Part shown: one piece after another, positions 17,301 to 26,201 of the stretch | Numbering within the stretch: position 1 is the first letter of the stretch | Layout: each line of letters opens with the position of its first letter | Assembly (NCBI GenBank): GCA_947630665.1 | Contig: CANRID010000004.1 | Coordinates: 1-64,000 of the forward strand | Direction: 5' to 3' | Origin: an uncultured Bacteroidales bacterium | GTDB taxonomy: Bacteria; Bacteroidota; Bacteroidia; Bacteroidales; UBA932 | DNA length: 64,000 nucleotides | The notes under the pieces: model-generated | The model's database searches: none | What the model saw: only the letters and a program-made list of their open reading frames with translations | Told to the model about the DNA's origin: nothing | Position numbers and translations under genes: made by a program

Positions 17301-19163
17301 TTATCGGTTCTCCACCTTTTCCACATCGATCGGCTTCCCGGAAACGGCGCGGATCAATTCGGACAGGCTACGGGCTTCTTCCTGTTTGCCGAAAGGTCCG
17401 ATGACGAATTTTACGGCACCCGATTCTGTGGTCTTGGCGATGTCTTTTTCGGTATTGTCCCGGATTACCTTAAGCACCTCGTCCGGTAACCCGTCGGGAT
17501 AACCGTCTATGACGATCTGATAGACGGCCGTCTCCGCCAGTTTTTTCTCCAATATCCGCGCATTTTTGACAGGAAGAGACTTTCCTTCATTGTACGCTGA
17601 AATAACGGCGGTGGTAAAACCGAGCTTTCTCACTTTATTCAGGTTGGAAAGGGCTTCTCCGTAAGTATGGAAAATGCCGGCGGCATAAGAATACCGGGTA
17701 CCTGTTTTTCTCACGAACACCGGACTCAGTCCTTTCAGGGCTTTCAAAGAGGCCTCTTTCGATAAAACGAATAACTGGATCTGATAGGTGAGGGAAGAAG
17801 GGAAATCCTCTATGTCCGCTATTACCGCTTCGTCCAATATTTTAAAGGACGGATCCAGTACAGGTTCCGGCTTGTCCACCCGGATCTCCGGGGCGCGTCC
17901 TAAGCGGTTGTCGGCAAAAGCGAACGGAAGCGGTGCGCCCGTTTGTGCGGATGGAGTCTGCGGCGCGGCTTTTTCCTCTTCCTGGCTGAGGATGATGCCT
18001 TTAGAAAGGAAATCCATCTCTATCTGCTGCAAATTCCGGGAGGCGGAGTTGAGCTGGTCCTGCAATGCCAGCGTACGGGCTTCCTCCTCCCCGATTTTTT
18101 TCTCCAAGGCCGCCAGATCATCGGGGTTCGTTAAGGTATTGTATAGTTCCCGGTTGGCTTTCTGAAGATCCAGCGCTTTCGCTATGTCCTGACGGAGCTG
18201 TCTTACTAATGTAACGGCCTTATTGTATTCGCTGTATTCTTCCCCGCGGTTGTCCGCCCCGGTAGTATTGCCGGAAGCGGGCCGGGCTGTGTTGTCGTCG
18301 GGTTTGTTTGTTTTAAGCCGGGCGATCTGCCGGGCATAGTCTTCGGTCACGGATTTTTTAACCGGCATATTCTCGAATTCCAGGACATATACCGTTACCG
18401 AATCGGGAGAAACATCCCGGCCGGAGGCGAAAAGCGTATACAGTCCGTCGGGCGTATTGTAATAGAAGAAATCGTCTGCAGGCGATGAGTAGGGGAATCC
18501 GAGGTTCTGGGGAACGCCCCAGTCGTTCAGATCTTCGTCCCATTGGCTGGCATACAGATCGTATCCGCCCACTCCGTAATGTCCGTCGGAGGAAAAGTAG
18601 AGGGTTTTGCTGTCGGGACTCAGATAAGGGTAAATTTCATTTCCCGCAGAGGTGATGTTCTCGTTGAGCAGCTGCGGTGCGCTCCAGGTACTGTCCTGAA
18701 AACGGGACATATAGAGGTTCCAGGAGCCTCTGTCATCGGGAGCGCTGTATATGAGCTTCTCACTTTCGGGAAGAAAATAGATGACGGCTTTTTCATTTTC
18801 CGGCATTTGCGGAGCCAATCCCCGGGGCATTTCAACCCAGGACCCGTCGGGAAACCCGGGATAGTGCAGAAAGAAAGTGTTCTTCCCGAAACTTTTTTTC
18901 TCTATAACCCGGGGCTCGGACGCGAATTCGAGCAGATTCTTGCCGTTTTCTGAAAATATGATTTTATTTTCGAGATTAATCCGGGCCAAAGAGTCGGTCG
19001 TATTCTCCAGCAATTGCCTGTAAATTAGGAGCGCTTCATTGAATCTGTATGTTTTATGAAGCATGTCCGCGTTCTTTTCCAATCCGTTTTTGTCCTGGGC
19101 CGGAAGGGAGAAAGAATATAAACTTACTAACAATATGATAAATAAAGAAGTAATCTTTTTCAT
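17301..19163 (-). CDS. Secreted propeller (PD40) protein with coiled coil and SPOR-like C-terminus
   Basis: The ATG at 19163 gives 620 residues with a clear signal peptide (KKITSLFIILLVSLYSFSLPAQ); the extra 22 upstream codons would bury it. A short TPR-like helical part follows (MLHKTYRFNEALLIYRQLL). About residues 120-270 form WD40-like PD40 repeats (YPYLSPDSKTLYFSSDGHYG is the clearest). About 310-390 is a Gln/Glu/Leu-rich coiled coil. Two SPOR-like segments follow (YQIQLFVLSKEASLKALKGL... and YQIVIDGYPDG...), which suggests contact with peptidoglycan or a divisome partner. Bacteroidota have many OmpA/PD40 proteins; no OmpA domain is seen here. The cellular role is unknown. It heads the operon with nfeD and floA. 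Confidence 0.7.
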   Translation of the reverse strand: MKKITSLFIILLVSLYSFSLPAQDKNGLEKNADMLHKTYRFNEALLIYRQLLENTTDSLARINLENKIIFSENGKNLLEFASEPRVIEKKSFGKNTFFLHYPGFPDGSWVEMPRGLAPQMPENEKAVIYFLPESEKLIYSAPDDRGSWNLYMSRFQDSTWSAPQLLNENITSAGNEIYPYLSPDSKTLYFSSDGHYGVGGYDLYASQWDEDLNDWGVPQNLGFPYSSPADDFFYYNTPDGLYTLFASGRDVSPDSVTVYVLEFENMPVKKSVTEDYARQIARLKTNKPDDNTARPASGNTTGADNRGEEYSEYNKAVTLVRQLRQDIAKALDLQKANRELYNTLTNPDDLAALEKKIGEEEARTLALQDQLNSASRNLQQIEMDFLSKGIILSQEEEKAAPQTPSAQTGAPLPFAFADNRLGRAPEIRVDKPEPVLDPSFKILDEAVIADIEDFPSSLTYQIQLFVLSKEASLKALKGLSPVFVRKTGTRYSYAAGIFHTYGEALSNLNKVRKLGFTTAVISAYNEGKSLPVKNARILEKKLAETAVYQIVIDGYPDGLPDEVLKVIRDNTEKDIAKTTESGAVKFVIGPFGKQEEARSLSELIRAVSGKPIDVEKVENR

Positions 19164-19186
19164 GAAATAACCCAAAAATATGATAA

Positions 19187-19194
19187 CAAAGGTA
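19187..19194 (-). promoter_or_regulatory. Promoter -7 element for the propeller protein-nfeD-floA operon
   Basis: The minus strand reads TACCTTTG, a TAnnTTTG match 24 bases before the ATG at 19163. The opposing secDF element lies 31 bases away. Confidence 0.6.
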
Positions 19195-19224
19195 GGAAAT
19201 ACTTTATATTTTAGGAAAAAATAG

Positions 19225-19232
19225 TACATTTG
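19225..19232 (+). promoter_or_regulatory. Promoter -7 element for secDF
   Basis: TACATTTG matches TAnnTTTG and lies 66 bases before the secDF ATG. No clear TTTG is present at the right spacing. Confidence 0.6.
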
Positions 19233-19297
19233 TAGCTTAATTTTTCAGAGTTCCGCTCTGATTTAACCGAAATATTAAATTTAAAACTATATAACTT

Positions 19298-22200
19298 ATG
19301 CAAAGTAAAGGAGCCATCAGGTTTGTGGCAATTCTAATCGGACTGGCATGTATCTACCAGTTATCTTTTACATGGGCTACCAGACATCAGGAAAAAAAGG
19401 CAGCGGAATATGCGGCGCAGGCGGTCGCTTTGGAAAAACAGAGTCCTGCCTTTGCTAGTATTTCGGAGTTGGACAAAGCCTATTTTCTGGACTCATTGGA
19501 GAAGGAAAAGAACAGGTACTATATCGATTCCATTTCTTCGGAGAAAGTATTTATAGGGTTCACTTATAAGGAGGTGAAGGAAAAGGAGATCAATCTGGGC
19601 CTGGACCTGAAAGGGGGTATGAACGTTATGCTTCAGGTACAGTTGAGGGATCTGGTAAAGGCTTTGGCGGATAATAACCAGTCTCCCGAATTCAATCAGG
19701 CGCTGGCTTTGGCTCAGCAGCGGGAAGTGAATTCGAGGGAGGATTTCATTACCCTCTTCCAGCGCGCCTGGGATGAAGTGGCTCCGGGAGGACGGCTTTC
19801 GTCTATTTTCGGAACTTACGAAATGCGGGACAGGATCAAGCCGGAAACCTCCAACGATGAAGTGATAAGCATTATCCGCAGCGATGCCGAAAGCGCTATC
19901 GCCAATTCGTTCAATGTGCTGAGAAACCGTATCGACCGTTTCGGAGTAACGCAGCCCAATATCCAGAAATTAGGCAATTCCGGCCGTATTCTGGTGGAAC
20001 TGCCGGGCGTAAAGGAACCGGAGCGCGTGCGGAAACTCTTACAGGGGACCGCTTCGCTGGAATTCTGGCCTACATACGAAAATACGGAAATCGCCCAGTT
20101 CCTGACGGAAGCAAATACGGTGCTCAGGGATATTCTGAACGCGGAAGCGCATGCGGAAGAGGCCGCCGATTCCTTGGGAGAAAAACAGGAAGGGAACACT
20201 ATGGCGGAACTTCTTTCTACGGACAGCCTCTCTGCGGATGCGGCAGCCTGGGCTAAGGAAAATCCTCTGTTTTTCGTGTTGAATCCTAACGTTTATAACG
20301 GGCAATGGGCTCCCGGTCCGAATATCGGAAGGGCACATTACCGCGATACCGCCAAGATCAATGCATTTATGAATATGCCGCAGATCAAGGCGTTGTTCCC
20401 TGCTGAATTTATCCCGATGTGGACAGTCAAACCGGATGCCGGTGATAAGGCGGGAGTGATTTACGATCTGATAGCCATTAAATCCACTTCCCGCGATGGT
20501 AAGGCTCCGTTGGACGGAGGGGTCATAACCGATGCCGTCATCGCTTACGGCAATACGGGCGGAACTCCGATGGTGGATATGGTAATGAATGCGGAAGGCG
20601 CCCGTATTTGGGCTCGTATGACGGCTGACAATATCGGCAAAAGCATAGCGGTGGTTCTGGACGGTATGGTATATTCCTATCCGACCGTACAAAGCGAGAT
20701 TTCCGGAGGGCGCTCTCAGATTACCGGCAATTTTACCATTACCGAGGCGGAAGACCTTGCCAACGTGTTGAAATCCGGTAAACTTCCGGCTCCGGCCACT
20801 ATCGTGCAGGAGCAGGTCGTAGGACCGAGCTTGGGTAGCGAGTCCATCAATGCCGGCCTGATCTCGTTCATTATCGCTTTCGCTTTAGTTATGCTATATA
20901 TGTTCATCTTCTATAACCGGGCCGGTTTGGTTGCGGATATCGCTTTGCTGTGCAATGTGCTGTTCCTGTTGGGAGCATTAGTATCTTTCGGCGCCGTACT
21001 GACCTTGCCGGGTATTGCCGGATTGGTGCTGACTTTGGGTATGGCGGTGGATGCCAACGTGATTATCAACGAGCGTATCAAAGAGGAACTCCGGGCCGGA
21101 AAATCATTGCGGCTGGCTGTCAAGGACGGTTATAATAATGCCTATTCCGCTATCATAGACGGTAACCTTACTACCATTATAACCGGTATAGTATTGTTCC
21201 TGTTCGGTTCGGGTCCGGTACAAGGCTTCGCCACCACATTGGTGCTGGGTATTATCACTTCCATGCTGACTTCTATCTTCATAACCCGTCTGATATTCGA
21301 AGGAAGACTGAGCCGGAACAAATCCATCTCTTTCGACAGGAAATTCTCCAGGAATTTCATGCAGAACACTCATCTGGATTTTATAGGTTGGCGCAAATAC
21401 GCTTATATAATTTCTTCCGCTCTCGTTGTGATCTGCTTGGGATTCATGTTTGTGAAAGGATTCTCATACGGCGTCGATTTTACGGGAGGTAGGACCTATG
21501 TCGTACGTTTCGATAAAGAAGTGACCGCCGGGGAAATCCGTAACGCCGCCAACCAGGAATTCGGCGAAACGGTAGAGGTAAAACAATTCGGAGGCGAAAG
21601 CCAGATGAAAGTCACCACCAAATATAAAATCGAAGATAATTCTACGGAAGTAGATCATGAAGTGGAGGCCAAGTTATATGACGCATTGAAGGGATTCTTC
21701 AATACGCCGATTACGATCGAGGAATTTACCTCGACCACCGATAACCCTAACGGGATTATCAGTTCCGATAAAGTGGGCCCTACTATTGCGAACGATATCA
21801 AGAGGGATGCCGTTATCGCTATCATAATCGCTCTGCTGGCTATCTTCCTGTATATCGCAGTACGGTTCAGAAGCTGGACCTGGGGTGCAGGCGGCGTTAT
21901 CGGATTGGTGCATGATGCTATCCTTGTTATCGGCTTCTTCTCCATATTTACCGGATTGCTGCCGTTTAGCCTGGATGTGGATCAGACATTTATAGCGGCT
22001 GTGCTTACGATTATCGGTTATTCCATCAATAACAGTGTGGTAATTCTGGACCGTATCAGGGAGTTCAGGACTTTATATCCGAAACGCGATCTGGTAGAAA
22101 ACGTGAACGGCGCCTTGAACAGTACTTTGGCGCGTACCATGAACAGTTCCGGAACCACATTGGTGGTTATGATCGCCATCGCTTTGTTCGGAGGCGAGGT

Positions 22201-22333
22201 TATCCGCGGTTTCGCAGTGGCCCTGATCGTAGGTATTATTTCCGGTACCTATTCTTCCGAGCTGATTGCCGCTCCGTTGATGTACGATTTGAATAAGTGG
22301 AAAGAGAACAGGAAAAAGGCTTCCGGAAAATAG
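19298..22333 (+). CDS. secDF: Protein translocase subunit SecDF (SecD-SecF fusion)
   Basis: At 1011 residues this joins SecD and SecF in one chain, as is usual in Bacteroidota; it uses proton-motive force to pull preproteins through SecYEG. The first membrane helix is at about 9-25, then a large periplasmic P1 region containing NLGLDLKGGMNVMLQV and VLRNRIDRFGVTQPNIQ. SecD's membrane part carries the motif GMAVDANVIINERIKEEL. The SecF half starts near residue 690 (LDFIGWRKYAY) with GVDFTGGRTYVVRF and the motif GYSINNSVVILDRIRE. P1 includes an extra Glu/Ala-rich stretch (about 265-310). It is monocistronic and ends before a terminator shared with rnr. Confidence 0.97.
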   Translation: MQSKGAIRFVAILIGLACIYQLSFTWATRHQEKKAAEYAAQAVALEKQSPAFASISELDKAYFLDSLEKEKNRYYIDSISSEKVFIGFTYKEVKEKEINLGLDLKGGMNVMLQVQLRDLVKALADNNQSPEFNQALALAQQREVNSREDFITLFQRAWDEVAPGGRLSSIFGTYEMRDRIKPETSNDEVISIIRSDAESAIANSFNVLRNRIDRFGVTQPNIQKLGNSGRILVELPGVKEPERVRKLLQGTASLEFWPTYENTEIAQFLTEANTVLRDILNAEAHAEEAADSLGEKQEGNTMAELLSTDSLSADAAAWAKENPLFFVLNPNVYNGQWAPGPNIGRAHYRDTAKINAFMNMPQIKALFPAEFIPMWTVKPDAGDKAGVIYDLIAIKSTSRDGKAPLDGGVITDAVIAYGNTGGTPMVDMVMNAEGARIWARMTADNIGKSIAVVLDGMVYSYPTVQSEISGGRSQITGNFTITEAEDLANVLKSGKLPAPATIVQEQVVGPSLGSESINAGLISFIIAFALVMLYMFIFYNRAGLVADIALLCNVLFLLGALVSFGAVLTLPGIAGLVLTLGMAVDANVIINERIKEELRAGKSLRLAVKDGYNNAYSAIIDGNLTTIITGIVLFLFGSGPVQGFATTLVLGIITSMLTSIFITRLIFEGRLSRNKSISFDRKFSRNFMQNTHLDFIGWRKYAYIISSALVVICLGFMFVKGFSYGVDFTGGRTYVVRFDKEVTAGEIRNAANQEFGETVEVKQFGGESQMKVTTKYKIEDNSTEVDHEVEAKLYDALKGFFNTPITIEEFTSTTDNPNGIISSDKVGPTIANDIKRDAVIAIIIALLAIFLYIAVRFRSWTWGAGGVIGLVHDAILVIGFFSIFTGLLPFSLDVDQTFIAAVLTIIGYSINNSVVILDRIREFRTLYPKRDLVENVNGALNSTLARTMNSSGTTLVVMIAIALFGGEVIRGFAVALIVGIISGTYSSELIAAPLMYDLNKWKENRKKASGK

Positions 22334-22363
22334 AATAGGAAATCTGTTTTGAAAAGATAAAGC

Positions 22364-22400
22364 AAAAACCGCCGGAGAAATCGACTCCGACGGTTTTTTT
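22364..22400. terminator. Bidirectional terminator between secDF and rnr
   Basis: AAAAACCGCCGGAG and CTCCGACGGTTTTTTT pair around AAATCGA with one mismatch, with A and T runs on both sides. It serves convergent secDF and rnr. The last two T's are also part of the rnr stop codon, so the hairpin begins directly at the end of that gene. Confidence 0.85.
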
Positions 22401-24573
22401 ATTCTGTGCGCTTCCCGGAAGATTTACGGGTTCTTCCGTTGTTCTTTTTCTTTCCGGCTCCTTTCTTTCTATCATACTCCGAATCCCAGACTAAAGAGTA
22501 GTCCAGTAATTTTTGTTCGAGATTGGCTTTTGTCACCTTTATCTTTACTTTATCTCCCAGAGTGAATTTCTGTCCGGTCGATTTCCCCGTTACGCAATAA
22601 TTTTTCTCATCGAAAGTAAAGTAATCCTCTTTTATCTCTCGGAGCATTACCATTCCCTCCACTTTGGTCGGCTCGATCTCTACGTATAGTCCCCATTCCG
22701 TCACGCCCGAAATAGTGCCGTCATAGATATTCCCGATTTTATCCTCCATGAACTCCACTAACTTGTATTTGATGCTGCTCCTTTCCGCATCGGTGGCTAA
22801 TTGTTCCCGGTCGGAGGAATGTTTGCACAGGTCTTCGTATTTTTTCTTGTCGACCGATTTGCCTTTGTTCAAATAATGGGCAAGCAGGCGGTGAACCATC
22901 ATATCGGGATACCGCCGGATAGGGGAAGTGAAATGCGTGTAATAATCGAATCCCAATCCGTAATGGCCCACATTATCGGTGGAATATTTTGCCCGGGCCA
23001 TGGATCTGAGCGCCAAGATTTCTATCGCCCCGTTTTCCGGTTTCCCTTTTGTCTTTTCCAACAGGGCGTTCAGCTCGATCGCCACCTCTTTTGCATTCTG
23101 GGTGGGACCCATCGTATAGCCGAAATGCCGTATGAAGTCCCGCAGGTTCTGTATTTTGTCGATATCCGGCTCGTCATGGATACGATATACGAAAGTGGGT
23201 TCCTTAATACGCATTTTTTTCGTTACATAGGTCGCCACTTCCTTGTTCGCCAATAACATGAACTCCTCGATCAGCCAGTTGGCTTCCGCGGATATTTTCT
23301 GTTTTACATCTATGGGCTTGCCGTTCTCGTCTATGATCACCTTCATTTCCGGCCGTTCAAAACTGATGGCTCCGGCAGCGAATCTTTTCTTTCTCAAAAT
23401 ATCCGCTAACCGGTGCAGAGACAGGATGGCCTCGGACATCTCCTGGTCGGTGCGTGTCCCTTTGGCGCGGGTTTTTTTCCGGGACTTTTTCTCAGGAATC
23501 GTCTTTTCATTCTCTTCCGCGGGTTTCGGGTCGGCCGGATTTGCGGCCCCTGCACCGGCTTCGATGATTTCCTGGGCCTGTTCGTAAGAGTAGCGGCGGT
23601 CCGAGCGGATGATGGTGCGTCCGAACCATTCACCGATGAGTTTCGCCTTGTCATTTAACTCAAATACGGCTGAAAAACAAAGTTTGTCTTCCTCCGGCCG
23701 CAGAGAGCAAAGATTATTGGAAAGAACCTCGGGAAGCATGGGCACCGTCCGATCGACCAGATATACCGAAGTGCCTCTTTCGATAGCTTCATCGTCTATA
23801 ATGGAGCCGGGGGTTACATAATGGGTTACATCCGCTATATGTACGCCTACCTCCCAGTTGCCGTTTTCCAATTTTCTCAGAGACAAGGCATCATCGAAAT
23901 CCTTGGCATCCGCCGGGTCTATGGTAAAAGTGAGAATGTCGCGGAAATCCCTTCGGGCGGCGATCTCTTTCTGGTCGATCCCGACGGGGATCCGGGCCGC
24001 GGCTTTTTCTACCTGATCGCTGAATCGGTACGGCAGTCCGAACTCGGCCAAAATGGCATGCATTTCGGTATTATTCTCGCCCGGAGTCCCTAATACATCC
24101 ACGATTTTTCCTTTCGGATAGTCGTCCCCTTTGGGCCATTCCTCTACCAGACAGGCTACTTTCATCCCTTGCTGAGACTGGTTGACCTGATCTATCGGGA
24201 CGCTGATATCATACGGCATAGACCGGTTCTCCACTATGACCCAGGCCTGGTTGCCGGTAATCTGCAATATCCCGATAAATGGTTTGCGGGATCTTTCCAA
24301 AATCTCTATCACTTCCCCTTCCGTCCTGTGGCCGGAGCTCTTTTTCCGGATGACGGCTACTTTCACCGTATCGTTATTCAAGGCGCCTCTGAGTTTTTTT
24401 GCAGAAACAAATATATCTTCCTCTCTGTCGGGAATCCGGATGAATCCGTAACCTTCCCGGGACATGCTTACGGTACCTGTCAGTTCTTCAAATACCTTTC
24501 TCCCCGAATGTTTCACGGAATGTTTTTTCGGGGACTTATTTCCACCCCTGCGATTGTTTCTATTATTGCTCAT
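22399..24573 (-). CDS. rnr: Ribonuclease R
   Basis: This 724-residue processive 3'-5' exoribonuclease degrades structured RNA. Cold-shock-like domains occupy about 25-190 (GYGFIRIPDREEDIFVSA is the first). The RNB catalytic domain holds the acidic cluster DPADAKDFDDALS, then HIADVTHYVTPGS and the GFDYYTHFTSPIRRYPDM block. The S1 domain (about 625-705, DGTISGVTEWGLYVEIEPT) is followed by a basic Lys/Arg tail. About 340-375 is a charged insertion within RNB (ending KKSRKKTRAKGTRTDQE). The N-terminus is also strongly basic. The gene stands alone and converges on secDF. Confidence 0.96.
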   Translation of the reverse strand: MSNNRNNRRGGNKSPKKHSVKHSGRKVFEELTGTVSMSREGYGFIRIPDREEDIFVSAKKLRGALNNDTVKVAVIRKKSSGHRTEGEVIEILERSRKPFIGILQITGNQAWVIVENRSMPYDISVPIDQVNQSQQGMKVACLVEEWPKGDDYPKGKIVDVLGTPGENNTEMHAILAEFGLPYRFSDQVEKAAARIPVGIDQKEIAARRDFRDILTFTIDPADAKDFDDALSLRKLENGNWEVGVHIADVTHYVTPGSIIDDEAIERGTSVYLVDRTVPMLPEVLSNNLCSLRPEEDKLCFSAVFELNDKAKLIGEWFGRTIIRSDRRYSYEQAQEIIEAGAGAANPADPKPAEENEKTIPEKKSRKKTRAKGTRTDQEMSEAILSLHRLADILRKKRFAAGAISFERPEMKVIIDENGKPIDVKQKISAEANWLIEEFMLLANKEVATYVTKKMRIKEPTFVYRIHDEPDIDKIQNLRDFIRHFGYTMGPTQNAKEVAIELNALLEKTKGKPENGAIEILALRSMARAKYSTDNVGHYGLGFDYYTHFTSPIRRYPDMMVHRLLAHYLNKGKSVDKKKYEDLCKHSSDREQLATDAERSSIKYKLVEFMEDKIGNIYDGTISGVTEWGLYVEIEPTKVEGMVMLREIKEDYFTFDEKNYCVTGKSTGQKFTLGDKVKIKVTKANLEQKLLDYSLVWDSEYDRKKGAGKKKNNGRTRKSSGKRTE

Positions 24574-24579
24574 AATGAT

Positions 24580-24587
24580 TACCTTTG
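24580..24587 (+). promoter_or_regulatory. Promoter -7 element for gpmI
   Basis: TACCTTTG matches TAnnTTTG and lies 37 bases before the gpmI ATG. It overlaps the 5' leader of the opposing rnr transcript. Confidence 0.6.
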
Positions 24588-24606
24588 CAACATTTTAATG
24601 AGGCAA

Positions 24607-24614
24607 CAAATTTA
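24607..24614 (-). promoter_or_regulatory. Promoter -7 element for rnr
   Basis: The minus strand reads TAAATTTG, a TAnnTTTG match 33 bases before the rnr ATG. The rnr and gpmI promoters face and overlap each other, so transcription of the two may interfere. Confidence 0.55.
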
Positions 24615-24624
24615 AGAAATAATT

Positions 24625-26148
24625 ATGGATAAAAAGGTACTTTTGATGATCCTCGACGGATGGGGGATCGGGAAACATGACAAATCGAATGCGATTTATA
24701 CGGCCGGCCAGCCGAATATAGATGCGTTGGAAGCTGAATATCCTCATTCCCGGCTTTCGGCCTGCGGAGAGGATGTGGGACTTCCGGAAGGGCAGATGGG
24801 CAATTCCGAGGTGGGCCATTTGAATATAGGAGCCGGCCGCATCGTATATCAGGACTTAGTGAAAATCAACCGGGCCTGCGCTTCCCGTACGCTGGGGGAG
24901 AATCCTCAGATAAAGGAGGTGTACGATTATGTGAAAGAAAGCGGAAGAGCGTTGCATTTCATGGGATTAGTCTCCGACGGAGGGGTACATAGCTCCATAG
25001 AACATCTGTTCGCTTTTTTAGACCTGGCCGAATCTTACGGTCTTGAAAAAGTATATGTCCACTGTTTCATGGACGGCCGGGATACCGACCCGCGTAGCGG
25101 AAAAGGGTTTATAGAGGCTTTAGAAAATCACATGGCCCGCAGTACCGGAAAAATCGCTTCCGTAATAGGCCGTTATTACGCCATGGACCGGGATAAAAGA
25201 TGGGAGCGGATTAAAGAGGCGTACGATCTGTTGGTGAACGGGAAAGGCGCGAAATTCGCCGATGCCGCATCCGGAGTGCAGGCCTCTTACGACCAGGGCG
25301 TAACGGATGAATTCATAAAACCCATATCCGTTACGGGTCCCGACGGGGACGGCCGGCAAATCGCCGTAATTTCTCCGCAGGATGCCGTCGTGTTCTTTAA
25401 TTTCCGAAACGACCGGGCCCGCGAAATAACCAATGTGCTGACGCAGGAAGACCGGCCGGAAATGGGAATGAAGACCCTGCCTCTGTATTTTTGCTGTCTT
25501 ACCCCTTATGACGATAAGTTTAAGGGAGTCAAAATCCTGTTCGACAAGGAGAATGTCCGACAGACGCTGGGCGAAGTGGTTGCCGGAGCGGGGAAAAGGC
25601 AGTTGAGAATTGCGGAAACGGAAAAATACGCGCATGTGACATTCTTCTTTTCCGGAGGCCGGGAAGCGGTCTTTGAAAATGAAGACCGGGTGCTGATCAA
25701 TTCCCCCAAAGTGGCTACTTACGATCTGAAACCCGAAATGAGCGCGCCCGAAGTGGCTAAATCCCTGATAGACATATTGAATACCCAGAAGGAAGATTTA
25801 GTGGTGCTGAATTTTGCCAATGGCGACATGGTGGGACATACGGGTGTATATGAAGCGATTCAAAAAGCGGTAAGAACTGTCGATGGTTTGGTAAAAGAGG
25901 TGGTGGAAGCCGCCCGCCGGAACGGTTATACGGTACTGATTACAGCCGATCACGGAAATGCGGATCATGCCGTGAATCCCGACGGTTCTCCCAATACGGC
26001 TCATTCCCTGAATCCGGTGCCGTTCATCGTGGTTGACGATGATGTCCGCTCCGTGCGGAACGGTATTCTGGCGGATATCGCTCCCACTATTCTGAAATTG
26101 ATGGGTATCCCGCAGCCGGAGGTTATGACCGGCAAGCCGTTGATATAG
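24625..26148 (+). CDS. gpmI: 2,3-bisphosphoglycerate-independent phosphoglycerate mutase
   Basis: This 507-residue manganese enzyme interconverts 3- and 2-phosphoglycerate in glycolysis. [10 protein letters not shown] supplies the first metal Asp (residue 11) and [16 protein letters not shown] supplies the phosphoserine nucleophile Ser61. The phosphatase-like domain ends with [23 protein letters not shown], giving the Asp/His metal ligands. The insertion domain contains [11 protein letters not shown] and [14 protein letters not shown]. The length is typical. A separate promoter follows it for dnaE. Confidence 0.97.
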   Translation: MDKKVLLMILDGWGIGKHDKSNAIYTAGQPNIDALEAEYPHSRLSACGEDVGLPEGQMGNSEVGHLNIGAGRIVYQDLVKINRACASRTLGENPQIKEVYDYVKESGRALHFMGLVSDGGVHSSIEHLFAFLDLAESYGLEKVYVHCFMDGRDTDPRSGKGFIEALENHMARSTGKIASVIGRYYAMDRDKRWERIKEAYDLLVNGKGAKFADAASGVQASYDQGVTDEFIKPISVTGPDGDGRQIAVISPQDAVVFFNFRNDRAREITNVLTQEDRPEMGMKTLPLYFCCLTPYDDKFKGVKILFDKENVRQTLGEVVAGAGKRQLRIAETEKYAHVTFFFSGGREAVFENEDRVLINSPKVATYDLKPEMSAPEVAKSLIDILNTQKEDLVVLNFANGDMVGHTGVYEAIQKAVRTVDGLVKEVVEAARRNGYTVLITADHGNADHAVNPDGSPNTAHSLNPVPFIVVDDDVRSVRNGILADIAPTILKLMGIPQPEVMTGKPLI

Positions 26149-26168
26149 GAGCGGTATCTTTTTTTGAG

Positions 26169-26176
26169 TATCTTTG
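26169..26176 (+). promoter_or_regulatory. Promoter -7 element for dnaE
   Basis: TATCTTTG matches TAnnTTTG and lies 25 bases before the dnaE ATG, in the short gap after gpmI. No -33 match is clear. Confidence 0.55.
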
Positions 26177-26201
26177 AAGATCGTAATTAAAAATATCGCT
26201 C

